This document shows positions 39,270-50,038 of a stretch of 64,000 nt of DNA, piece by piece. Both the position numbers and the translations under genes were made by a program. The stretch is from Mesodorylaimus sp. YZB2_4 (Eukaryota; Nematoda; Enoplea; Dorylaimida; Dorylaimidae), in NCBI GenBank assembly GCA_030248295.1, contig JASANH010000519.1:1-64000 (forward strand), read 5' to 3'. Numbering within the stretch: the stretch's first letter is position 1; every line of letters begins with the position of its first letter. The notes under the pieces were generated by a model that was not told the DNA's origin, searched no databases, and was given only the letters and a program-made list of their open reading frames with translations.

Positions 39270-41647
39270 ATGAAAGCAGCTTTTCTTGTTTTCATCAATT
39301 TATTGTTCCTTATTTTACAACTTCCCATCATTACTGCCGTGACTGCAACTTACGATCAGGCGGGCGTAATTCTGACACCCGAAGATGAGCATATGATTGA
39401 GAAGCGGGCAGCCAGTGGAGAGAGGAAGTCCTACGCCAGCAGTACTAATTCATCGTAAGACTCAAATGCGTGGAGTTGAAGGGACTGAAAACTTTTTTCT
39501 TCTTTTTTTAGGTTTCGCCTCTGGCTCAACAATACTTTAAAGAGTTACGACAGCCGACTGAGGCCAAATTTTGGTAGTAAAGTTATGAAAATCAAGCTAC
39601 GGTTTTGGGTGATTGGAATCAGTCGGATCTCTGAAAAGGATATGGTCAGTTCAGGCTTTCTTAGTTTTCCCATTTGAGGCAACAGAATTTGACTCTTGCA
39701 GTCTTTCACAGTGGAAATGTTCTTTCACGAAACCTGGAACGATCCTCGTCTCCGATTCAATGTTAAAGAATTAGATGGCCACAATCCACTGACCTTGCCC
39801 ACTGATGCACCAGAATTACTATGGCTTCCAGACACGTCGTTCCTAAATGCTTTAAGTTCGATTTCTCCAGAACGCGGATCGGTGTCTCATATGTACTACG
39901 TGAAGTTGTACTCAAATGGGACAATCACTCAAAGCCGACGGTGAGTGGTTTCTTTTGGTGAGGAAGTCTTATTGCTACAAGTTTCTGTCTTTTCAGGATT
40001 TCAGTTACAGCGGAATGCCGCATGGATCTGACAATGTAAGGCGTAGAACGTGGAGTTGTCCCTTCTGAGAATGGAAATCGCACCTCGAGTTATGGGAGGG
40101 AAGACTGAAGACGGCACTTACTCAAGGGTGCTTGGGTGCACCTACAGTGTACTCACGATCAAGCATCTCTTCAGGACAAGCGAAACGGTGCAACTTTTTA
40201 AGTCAAGTTTTCCCTAGAAGTACTGCGCCTTGCATGGCACTCTCGAAAAATCACGACTCCATCTTCGAGTACTGTGGGTTGGAAGCTTGGGAATCACTCT
40301 AAAATACTGTGGTATAGTATACCCCTACGTTACGCAATGCCACTATTTCTACAGAATTTTCTGATCCTGCTCGTCTCAATGTACCTTTCTTGCCAGGTAT
40401 CCATTCGATCGACAGGCCTGCCGATTGGAACTGTCCAGCTGTAAGTTACCCAGACAGAGGATACTGTCTGTTCATGGCACGCCTTATTTTCAGATGGATG
40501 GACAGTGAATGATATAGTTTACGAATGGGCGAAAGACAAAGAAGGCATATCCTTAGGCTCGCTCTCCTTGCAAGACTACTATGTCACGAGATATGTTAGA
40601 AAAGTGACCAACCGCACATTCCATGCTGGGGTCTTCTCCTCACCGCAGCTGTGCATCGAACTGAACCGTCGAACTGGTTTCTACTTCTTGCAACTGATAG
40701 TTCCAGCCACGGCTGTCGTGGGCAGCACTTGGATTTCGCTATGGCTCGAGTCGGAGACAAAATTCGGTGATTTAGTATCCGTTATTTTGGCTATCATCTT
40801 CCTTTCATACTCGTACAATACCATGATGCCGAAAGTTAGCTACGTTAAAGTTAGCCCGCAGCCCTCTTCTAAATTGTCCATCGCGAGATCACATCTATAT
40901 TTTTAGGCAATGGACGTGTACTTGGTCGCCTGCTTTATCTTTACCTTTCTCTCTCTCGCCAAACTAGCCGTTGTCAAGCATTTGCAGGAAAAAGTAAAAA
41001 AGAACAAAGAAACGCAAAAGCAGCAAAAAATGGCTCATCAAGCACAAGCAGCTATGATCGAAGAATTGACAGGTGTCAAATCTGCAGCCCTTGCACCAGT
41101 CCTATCAAATCTGGCAAACGACGACAAAGGCGATGATATGATTATTCTAGAGGAAGAAGTGGTCGTTGATAAAATCCCATTCAATGAAACTGTCGTTGTC
41201 AGTTCGAGCTTGCACGGAAACGTCGCACCGAATGAGAAGTTTATGGTTGAAGAAGTGGTCTCTGGACAAGATTGCTCGTGGCAAACGGCTGTTCATATGC
41301 CGCAAATGATTGCCCATTCATCGGAACCCATAGAAGCGGTCAAATGCGCTCCAATGCAAGCAACAGTTATCCAATTAGTTCCAGAGCCTGAAAAGCTAGA
41401 ACCAGAAGCGCAACCGCAATTGAAATCGGATGCGCAACCGAAGCAACTAAAACGACGTGCACTAAGTTCAGCATTTATTCGTCGACCACCAATCAAGGAC
41501 ACGAGTGAGTCACATGATAAGTACTGGCGTATAATGAAAGCATTTCATCTCATTTCCCAATTGACTTTGCCCCTTTTATTCGTCGCTTTTGGATTGTTTT
41601 ATTTCTTTATTTATCCTTATTTTGGAAATACTAATCTGTGCAACTGA
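39270..41647 (+). CDS. Cys-loop ligand-gated ion channel subunit
   Basis: A pentameric receptor subunit of about 578 aa in seven exons: 39270-39454, 39512-39644, 39702-39940, 39997-40035, 40397-40440, 40494-40849 and 40907-41647. The ATG at 39270 opens a signal peptide (MKAAFLVFINLLFLILQLP). The ligand-binding domain has YDSRLRPNF, WNDPRL, WLPDTSF and a Cys-loop with 13 residues between cysteines (CRMDLTMYPFDRQAC), split by a 361-bp intron. TM1 contains FYFLQLIVPATAVVGSTWISLW, and M2-M3 runs into MPKVSYVKAMDVY. A long acidic/Pro-rich M3-M4 loop of about 180 residues leads to TM4 near the C-terminus. SYVKAMD resembles the glycine/GABA/GluCl branch, but the filter before M2 reads ETKFGD where anion channels have PAR. 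Ligand and ion selectivity cannot be assigned. The last intron (40850-40906) uses a weak GTTAGC donor. Confidence 0.9.
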
Positions 41648-41956
41648 ATAAGGCAAAAGCCTGTTCGATTTAGTAGTAGGCATACATATGTCTGTTTTTG
41701 TCAGTTTAGGCTCTGATGTGCTTGCTATGCCGTGCATTTTTTGCGAAGCGTGGCTTTGATCAGCACTGTCGATCTATGCTTTGGACAAATGGTAATCTCA
41801 CTTCACAGTCTGCTGTGTAATCAGAATGGCTAAAGTGTACCTGACAGAAACGTGAGAGAATGATGCCAGCTTTCTCCTGTTGTAGTGACTATAGAGTGCC
41901 ATATTTTTTATGAGGCACTTATTGTGCATTGGATGCTGAATAGAGTAATCAATTCA

Positions 41957-42667
41957 ATGGGGTCTTTGGTATTTCTTTTTATTGTCCAGCTCATTATAAC
42001 AGAGGTCAAAGGTAGAAAAGCATTAAGTTTGGATTTATGGGAGCCGCATTTCAGAATAGAGGTGGCGGAAAAAAGAGCTCTTTCAGTCTTTGCTAACCCT
42101 CGCTGGCTCTACGGTGTTCAAAAGGGAAATTTCTATCAAGCAGGATCTTTCAGGTGAGGGATATCGAGTGGAATTTAATCGTAGCGATAGCACGGGTCCT
42201 TCGTCATTTGTGGCTGATCAACAAAGAAATACTTGCTCGGACACTGTTCCCACTCAATTTGAGTATCTTTACGGCAGTAACTACTGCACGCGTGTCCAGC
42301 AAGCTATCGACCATGCGACAAAAGCGGGCACAGATCTGTCGATGGCGCGTGAAAAGGAGTGTTACAAAGCTTTGAATCGATTGTGCTGGTGTCGAAAAAC
42401 ATGCAATACGTGCAATGGTAAGATGACACCCATTTTATTTTGGTATGTCCCACGTACAAGGCTTGCATTTCAGGTTTTGATGTGCACGACAGCAATGTCC
42501 TGCCCTGTGCAAGATTGGCAAAGTATTCACGGATCGATCAAGGTGGCAATAAGATAACTGGATGCGAGATATACCAACCATTGGCCCATTATTGTCCACT
42601 AGCATGCAACATGCCACTTAGAGCCGCTTGCGAGAAGGATGGAAAAGTTGTGAAAACTGAAAATTGA
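41957..42667 (+). CDS. Small secreted cysteine-rich protein
   Basis: About 170 aa in three exons: 41957-42011, 42154-42417 and 42474-42667. A signal peptide (MGSLVFLFIVQLIITEVKG) leads into a domain with eleven cysteines, including CSDT, YCTRV, ECYKAL, LCWCRKTCNTCNG, LPCARL, GCEIY and HYCPLACNMPLRAACEKDG. The last part has the C-x-x-x-C spacing of an ShK-like cap, but the fit is loose. The ATG at 41933 is in frame upstream, but 41957 starts the hydrophobic core. It heads a run of three cysteine-rich secretory-pathway genes (41957-45382). Function unknown. Confidence 0.6.
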
Positions 42668-43132
42668 CAGTGTTCTCATGTCAGAGTTCAGACCTGGCTC
42701 TTGTAAAAGTATCCCAATGCTGCTCGTCACGAATGTCATTCTTCTTGAGTTGGCCTTGGGTGTATACCTAGATTAGACCAGCATTCCCCGATGTTGTATG
42801 GATCTGAAAATACCTAAGACTAAAAATTGATTGTTTTGCCTGTTCAGTAGAAGGACAGGTTGTGAAACCATGTACTTGGCACCGCGAAAACATTTCGTAA
42901 TGTAACTAGTTTCAGTCATTTGATCTGTTCGCCATGCACGCCCCAAACCTACACGTCGCCTAGTCACCAGCTCCGTCTTGTTTCGACTCGACTACCATCT
43001 GCATGTAGGAAGCACAATGTACACAGACTAATTTTTCTTCAACTGCATCGTTGGTTGAGTATTCCTGAAGCGTGTTATTCGAATCACAGGCCGTCAGTCA
43101 AAAGAAATTACTGACTCTTAAGAATTTTCAGA

Positions 43133-43975
43133 ATGCCTTCGATACAATGCGACAATATTCCTAATAATGCAACTGACGAGAGCCAGCCGTGGCGTCAACT
43201 TTACGATGATGTGTGCTATTGTAATTCCGTGGCTTACAACAGCACACCCAACCTATGCGATGCTGTTTGTCAAAACTATCTCGACCGTGACACGTGCAAT
43301 TGCATTGATACCAGACTCACGGGCAAATATTGTAATGAGCAAGTGGTAGAGTTGACAACTGATGTCTACATCTACGATTCATCGCCTGCTTCTGAAAGGT
43401 AATCATTTTTGATGCCACATAATTTTGAAAAAATTCAACCAATTTTCTTCAGTTATCATTATCGTCCGCGATTAGGCCTGACTGGACTGGCCTTGCTTAT
43501 TTTTGTGCCCTATGCTGTATATAGACTGCGGAGACGCGCGAAAAGGTCACGCGAACGAAATGGCCAGTTCAGACCAAGTAAGAAAAAATCAACTGTACAG
43601 AAATCAGATTTTGGTCATTTTAGCCCACCTGTTTTGGTTTTAGCTTATTCAGAGCCCACTATGGAATCCATTCAAACAGTCACATCTCGTGGCGGCGCCT
43701 TTCACGGCTATCCAGTGAATGCTGACGCAAGTTTTCGGCCGTCGCCATTCCATCCGTCGCCAGAGAGAGCAGCTCCGCCGACTTACGCTCACAATCAGAC
43801 ATATGACACACATACGTCCCAAGAGTGCAATCCAAAAGTGCACAAATCGACTAATCAGATGTCAAAGACACCGAACAACAGTCCTTCCGATGCTCGGACG
43901 GCTGTTGGAACTTCTGTGCCCAGACAAAATGATCTGCAACCACCGAGCTACGAAGAAGCGATCAGGAGTGAGTAA
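43133..43975 (+). CDS. Type I membrane protein with Cys-rich ectodomain and PPSY tail (paralogue A)
   Basis: Three exons: 43133-43398, 43453-43577 and 43644-43975 (about 240 aa as read). The ectodomain has the pattern CYCNSVAY...PNLCDAVC...CNCID...GKYCNEQ. A single helix follows (LGLTGLALLIFVPYAVY), then a strongly basic stop-transfer stretch (RLRRRAKRSRER) and a long Ser/Pro-rich cytoplasmic tail ending QPPSYEEAIRSE. The PPxY at the very end is a predicted WW-domain ligand, as in adaptors recruiting Nedd4-type ubiquitin ligases. The first ATG directly follows a TTTTCAG that would serve as an acceptor, and no signal peptide is encoded here, so an upstream signal exon probably exists. Layout and motifs match the gene at 44516. 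Confidence 0.62.
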
Positions 43976-44515
43976 TGATCTGTGTTGGTGATTCGCGGTA
44001 TGGTGCGCGTTTGAGGCTGGAGGAGCTTCATGGAATAAAATTACTCACGGTGGAACATCATCATGTTTCATTCAATAGAAACGTACACAATCATTATCAT
44101 CATCATTTTTTTCCTGGCGCCTCGCGATCGAATGAGCCTCTGGGATTCCAGAATGTCCCAGTCCAGCACCAAGTGCCACCCACCTCTTTTTTGGGTCGTT
44201 TACCCGTTGAAGTCAGCATAAGTTTTGAAGCACGGTATACTCTAGCAAGCCGGGGTTTAGAAAACCAGTTCTGTGAGGCCTCAAACATTTACGAATATCT
44301 ACTCCCAAATGTTCGCAAGTTCAAACGTCAGCCATCAACATTGCCCAACCTTTCCTCATTTAGCTACGCCCTTACTAGTGGCATTAGAAACCAGTTATTC
44401 AAGCAGCCAAACAGCCACATAATGCGGGCCATGTGCAGTGCGTAAGACCATCTACTTGTGTACGACTCGCTATCGTTTGATTCAACGTATTGCGTACTTG
44501 TTTGCCAATGCAACA

Positions 44516-45382
44516 ATGGACACGTGCCATGTACAGTTCGTATCGCCCAGCAATGGCACCAGTGCCTGGACTTATCTTTGGCTAGGCATATGCTACTGTA
44601 ATGTGATAGCATATCAGGAGAACCCAAGATTATGTGACTCAATTTGCGAAGATCCGTCGAAGATTGACGATTCTTGTAATTGTACTGATCTCCAACGAGC
44701 AGGCGCCTCATGCGATGAGCGAGTGTGCTTATTTCCAAACGGGGATAGAAAATGTTACTTGATGGAAGGTCCTCATTATCGATTTGTGACATGTTCGAGA
44801 AACGTGATCGCTTCTGCCCCGCCCTATGCATATTGTCCGTGTTCAGAAGGTGGGACTCAATATTACGATGGCTATCGTATGCACGACGGGCGGGAGGGCA
44901 TGTTGTGCGATGAGACGAATTCAGTTATCCAACTGATTCCCAGTACCACGGGACCTCCAAACAGGTAAACAGCGGATGAAGCTCCCCTATGGTCCTGTCA
45001 GCTCGTGGTTTCAGCGCGCAAGCAGTAGAAGACAGGAACTTGTGGATCTACGCGCTGGTCATTGGCCTGTGTGTGGTAGCCATTGTGTGGAAGCTGTATT
45101 GGAATCGACGACAAATATTTCAGAGAGAATGCGCGCCAGGTGTGCAGGGTAAGTGCGATGCAATACCTGCCTGCCTGCCCTGACTATGCCCTCTTACCAG
45201 GCGCTTCATGGGATTCGGTACCCAATTACGAACAAGCAGTTAGTTTAGGATCAAACGCACCTTCCTCTGCTCCGCCACCCTACGACAGTGTTGTTCGGTC
45301 ACATGCTTCCGTCACGACTATATCTGAATCCAATAATCTGGCGCCACCACCTAACTACGATGAAGTGATAAGACGTCTGTAA
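44516..45382 (+). CDS. Type I membrane protein with Cys-rich ectodomain and PPPY tail (paralogue B)
   Basis: Three exons: 44516-44964, 45015-45148 and 45201-45382 (about 254 aa as read), in the same phases as paralogue A (2, then 1). The ectodomain begins with a match to A (CYCNVIAY...PRLCDSIC...CNCTD...GASCDERV), then has an extra cysteine-rich part (CYLMEG...VTCSR...YAYCPC...LCDET). One helix (NLWIYALVIGLCVVAIVWKLY) leads to a tail with three related Tyr motifs: VPNYEQAV, PPPYDSVV and a C-terminal PPPNYDEVI. PPPY is a WW-domain ligand; repeated (N/P)Y-x-x-(V/I) could also be sorting or SH2 sites. The frame stays open upstream of the ATG without a signal peptide, so the 5' end is uncertain. 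A and B are tandem duplicates. Confidence 0.62.
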
Positions 45383-45896
45383 AACCCTTGCCCCATGTCT
45401 GCTATGTTAACGGGTCACTGCGCTAGATAGTGTCTTCATGATAGGTCTCAGGTTGCAGGACAGATCTCAGGTCCTGGCGCCATTTCACATTTCAAAATTA
45501 GCGCCAATATGCTATAAGTGGTTAAATACCTGAAAATGATGGAATACCTCGTGGCAGCTGCTGGTGGCACGTACGTCGAATCCACCCCAGAGCCAGACAA
45601 AAATGGTTGCTTTTGAATTCTAATTTGACTAACATTTCGTTCACTTCTGGTTGTGACTTGATTGGAAGGAAATCGGCGGTAAGTAGGATACACGCAACAA
45701 AGGACCTGCGTTTTAGAGAAAAGATTGGAGGCCTAAACAAAGAAAACTTCTCCCATTTGACAGCCTGCAGTAACCCTACTTTATCTGACCATCGTGTCAT
45801 ATTCTTTTCAGGATAAGATTGTGAAGCGGCAGTTTTACTTCTCAAAAACAATTCTCTTCGATACTCATTTCCGAGTTTTGAAGAATTGGGTCTAAA
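45383..45896. other. AMPK beta promoter/5' UTR region
   Basis: No coding exon recognised. A TTCTTTTCAG just before 45814 could be the acceptor of a 5' UTR exon that runs into the AMPK beta ATG. Confidence 0.4.
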
Positions 45897-46741
45897 ATGG
45901 GCAATGCGCAAGGACCTTTAAAACGTGATCGAGCCGATTCCGGTGGCAATCGAAAAAGTAGTGCATTTCCGGACGATGATCAATGTCCTGTTCAAATGAA
46001 GATTGCCAAGGGGTCACCTAGCGCTTCAACGCCCTCAATTCAATTCGATAATGCCAGCGAATATCCAGTAGTTGTGAAATGGGCAGGTAACGGAAAAAGG
46101 GCCTTAAGTACCCTTGGTGCCTGGGTAGTTGCTCACCAATTCTGTTAATTTTAGGTAACGGCAAGCAAGTTAGCATATCGGGTAGTTGGGACGGTTGGAA
46201 ACGCAAAATTCCATTAGTAAAAAGCCACGACGATTTCGCGACTATAATCAACCTGCCAGAAGGGAAGCATGAATTCAAGTTTAACGTTGATGGTCAATGG
46301 ATCTGCGACAATAATCTGCCCAAGACGGATAATCACCTTGGAACCGAGAATAATGTCATTCTTATCGATCGAGCTGATTTCGAAGTTTTCGATGCACTGG
46401 ACAAAGATATGGCGGCCACAACTGGAGGTGCTGGCGGCGAAGGCGGTGGCATGGGGTCGGACAAACCGATGGATCCACAGAAATCATTTGGACAAGAAAT
46501 TCCTGATCGTCATCAATTCGAGCAATCGAGTCGTCCACCCGTGCTGCCCCCACACTTACTGCAAGTCATATTGAATAAGGATACGCCAATTTCGTGCGAT
46601 CCCAACGTCCTGCCCGAACCCAATCACGTCATGTTGAATCACTTGTACGCATTGTCCATCAAGGACGGTGTCATGGTGTTGAGTGGAACACATCGTTATC
46701 GCAAGAAGTACGTGACCACCTTGTTGTACAAACCCATCTGA
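45897..46741 (+). CDS. AMP-activated protein kinase beta subunit
   Basis: The scaffold and glycogen-sensing subunit of the AMPK energy-sensor trimer. 258 aa in two exons: 45897-46086 and 46155-46741. It begins MGNAQG, giving an N-terminal Gly2 suited to myristoylation. The carbohydrate-binding module (CBM48) follows with VVVKWAGNGKQVSISGSWDGW, LPEGKHEFKFNVDGQW and GTENNVI. The C-terminal alpha/gamma-binding domain is complete: PPVLPPHLLQVILN, LPEPNHVMLNHLYALSIKDGV and the closing TTLLYKPI. A Gly-rich linker lies between the two domains. Length is normal. The single 68-bp intron is bounded by direct copies of AGGTAACGG, one at the donor and one at the acceptor. Confidence 0.96.
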
Positions 46742-47403
46742 TCAGTTCACCGTTCGCGTGACCACTTTGCTGTGAAACCACTTCTGGTAACGATTCCCCC
46801 TGCCTTGTTGTGGAGTGAGTATTCTCTTTCCAGAACTTCAAAATCATATGCACTGATGGTAGATTGATTCGACTGCGTCCTCTCCTGTATCTTATAATAC
46901 TCTGATTGAGCTTACTATATGATATTGAGCAGGGAGTTCTTTAATATGAAGTAAATGTTGGAATGGATGGCAGAATAGTCGGGAAGGTTGTGCTGTTGGT
47001 ATTACCCTTACAAAACGTGTATTGACTTTGCGTTTGAGAACTCTTTGATCTGAAACTCACTTATACACACTATGCAGTAGTCTAGACTTTGGTCTGGACT
47101 GGTGACAAAAAATTGTCAACTTGAAACGTATTTCTGTCAGTGATGTCCCAAATAGAAAAAAAGCTTACGAACACAGGCTGAAGCAATCGATTAAGATTCA
47201 GCACCTGAAACCGAAACTTACTTTTACCCGGTTTACACATCGCTATGTGACCGAATCGTGCAACAGTGTAAAGCACGGAAAAAGTAGAAGCAGCATAACA
47301 GCTGAGTGAAAAACCGGAGAGTAGATATTCACGCGACGTTGCTTATCGTTTCCATTATTTTATCATATTTTTTCCAAGGTTATTAAACCTGGTACTGTAA
47401 CGA
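46742..47403. other. Intergenic between AMPK beta and zinc-finger gene
   Basis: No gene recognised. A TACTGTA lies at about 47394, immediately before the zinc-finger ATG. Confidence 0.5.
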
Positions 47404-49597
47404 ATGAACGCATTTTCGGGATTTGATCTATGTCCGCCAGTTGTGGAAAGGGATTCTGACCAAGATGGAGAAGAGATGAACAATCCGATGGATTCGATAT
47501 CGCCTATTACAACGCCTCCTCTTCCTCGAAGTAACAATTCAACACCACCAAAATCATCTCGAAAACGACCCCGAAAACAAGTTCTAAAAACGGATGCTAT
47601 GGCTCTGTTTGGAAATAATTTTTCGTCGAGCGACGGCGATAGCATGGCATCAGCAGAGTTTCAAATCGCTGCTGATATTGAAATTTCGAATAATATGGAC
47701 GCTAATAACGATCATTCCGTCAGTGTCAAATCGCCGCCATCGCCGAATAATTTGGTTGTGGCTGATCAATATTTGAATGCAGAAGAAGGGATTAGTAAAG
47801 GCGATGGATCATTGGATACTGTAAACGTACATTTGAATACACCCCCTGCATCACCCGATGGCATTACGAACGAGGATGGAGGATTGGCTCGTTGTGAAAC
47901 ATGCGATATCACATTTTCAACCAAACGTCAACGATCAGAGCATTTGCGCGATGTGCACGGGGTTGATAAGCCATTCAAATGTGAATATTGTCGAGCACGT
48001 TTCCCTTATTCGTCTTCGCTTTATAATCATGTCCGAATTCATTCTGAAAGTAAGTGGCCATTTGTTTATTCCTTTCGGGGCCGAAGTCAATTGCAGTTCC
48101 ATGGATCCTTGACAGATAATCAAAATCACGAGCCTTAGATCGAAGAAATCAAAGTTTCAGGAAAGTCGCTTCTAGGAGGACCCCAGTGATGATTAGGGGG
48201 TATTTTAGGAAAGAGTGATCTCACCATCGACCATTTCCGAACTTGTGTTTGAAAGTGCATAGCCTGCATACATCGAAGAAATGATATCCTATTTGCCAAA
48301 TCGCCTTCTTTGTATTTCAGATCGTCCATTCAAGTGTACCATTTGCAATGCCGCTTTTCGTTGGAAGAACAGTTTGCGCCATCATCGCTTATACATTCAT
48401 AAGGTGCGTGAAGATATGCTTGTCTGCATTTTATCGGGGACAAACCCTTCCTTGAGGGACTTACCCATTCTATGCTAGCGTAACTCAGATTCAACATGAA
48501 TCCCAGATATAACCAAGAAAACATGTTTCTGTTCTGTTTACCTGATTCCTGGAAGGAGCCTTGAGGTTCCCAAAAATTTTAAATTTTTCGACTGTTCATT
48601 TTAGGAAGAGCCTACTGCTGTCCAGATATCTGCCAAACGCGTGTTAGAAGGCAAGAGAGCACCACGGATGGCCGAGTCAACACCTTCACCATCTCTAGTG
48701 CCATCAAGGACACCGGTGGCAAGGCCTACGCCTGTTTCGATGGTCGACGTTAGTGCAAAACAACCCCGCCAGAAGAAACCACGCCCTGCATCGAAAAAGC
48801 CAAGAAACGGCACCACGGTGTCAACTCCATTCGAAATCGATGTGGCAAAAGTGCTCGAAGAAGCGGAACGTATGTTCGCTGACACACCATCTACCAATAA
48901 TGGGAATAAAAGCGTTGGCGATTGTGCAATATCGACGAGCTACGATTCGACTGAAGGCTCGAAAAGGAAAAGGAAGCCGAAGGCGACTTTTCGCAGGAAT
49001 GATCTCAGTCAAGCTGCATCGTCGAGCGCGAATCCCAAGAACGGACATACTTGCGGTCATTGCGAAAAAGAATTTACTATTTGGTCGGATTTAGTATCGC
49101 ATATTAAAGAATGCGCAGAGAAAGAAAAAGTGAGTAGCGACGATCACGTAACAACGAGTTGGATTTCGGCTGACGGAACAAACCGAGGGGACGATGGCGA
49201 TCAGAATCGAGCACACGAACGATTCGATGATAGCGATGCCGATTCAGACGCTCCTGGGGGATTGATTATCGATCAACACGGCTTTCATAAAGATTCGTTC
49301 GACGAATACGAGGAGATCATCGATTGTTCGTCTAATTTTAATTCCGATTCGATGAGGGGCATTTCGAAGAAACCAAAACTAGAAGAAGGTGATTTGAGCG
49401 AAGACGTTTCGTTGATGGGACGCGAATCGAATAGTAACACCGACGATGTGGCGGATGAAGACGGTGGGTTGGAAGAAAGAGTTGAAAAACTGGGAAGGCG
49501 TTTAGGTGAAGTGTCACGTACATACGGCGATCGTATCAGTGCGCTAGAATCGACTGTATCGCGGTTAAAATCGCATTGGATCAAAGAAGATAGTTAG
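47404..49597 (+). CDS. C2H2 zinc-finger protein
   Basis: A putative DNA-binding nuclear protein of 573 aa in three exons: 47404-48049, 48321-48403 and 48605-49597. The N-terminal third is Ser/Pro-rich with a basic stretch (KSSRKRPRKQ) that could be a nuclear localisation signal. Fingers are CETCDITFSTKRQRSEHLRDVH, CEYCRARFPYSSSLYNHVRIH and CTICNAAFRWKNSLRHHRLYIH. The linkers DKPFK and NRPFK resemble TGEKP. Exon junctions fall just after finger 2 and just after finger 3. A fourth degenerate finger (CGHCEKEFTIWSDLVSHIKEC, C2HC) lies near residue 390. Acidic regions follow, and a C-terminal heptad-like helix (EERVEKLGRRLGEV...ISALESTVSRL) may form a coiled coil. I cannot name an orthologue. Confidence 0.85.
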
Positions 49598-50038
49598 GTA
49601 AGGCTGGGATTATTTTTGAATTTTTGAATGGTTAGAAAAAAGTTTTGATGGTTTTGACGATATCTGTGTTTTGTGTACGTGATAATGTGAAGAAAAAGGG
49701 CGTGGTGACAAAATGTACTTTGTGGTATTTTTTTGAATTTAAGACAAGTTGTGTAGGCTTTCTCATCTTGGTCACTGCGACAATGAGCCGTACTGTGCTT
49801 TTCGATGGTAGACTAGTAGATTGTTGTGGATTGCTTATTTTCTGTTTTCTCTCTTTAGAGTGACTAGATGTTGGTTGAGTGTATGGGGGACGTTGAAGTG
49901 AATGGAAATCAGGCCGTGTGTTTTTGACGTGCTGTTAAGTACTAGCCGTGAATATGCACTGGTCGAGCGAGTGTATTGAACAGCAAGTGCATGGGATACA
50001 AGACAGAGAAGTGGCTCCTCATGACACACGGGGTCAAG
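49598..50038. other. Convergent intergenic region
   Basis: 3' flanks of the zinc-finger gene and the minus-strand four-TM gene. Nothing recognised. Confidence 0.5.

Noticed and set aside
43975..44445. 156-codon open frame following paralogue A
   Set aside because: No domain, signal peptide or splice context. It is His-rich because of a CAT/ATC patch, and it lies between two tandem genes where upstream exon or UTR sequence is expected.
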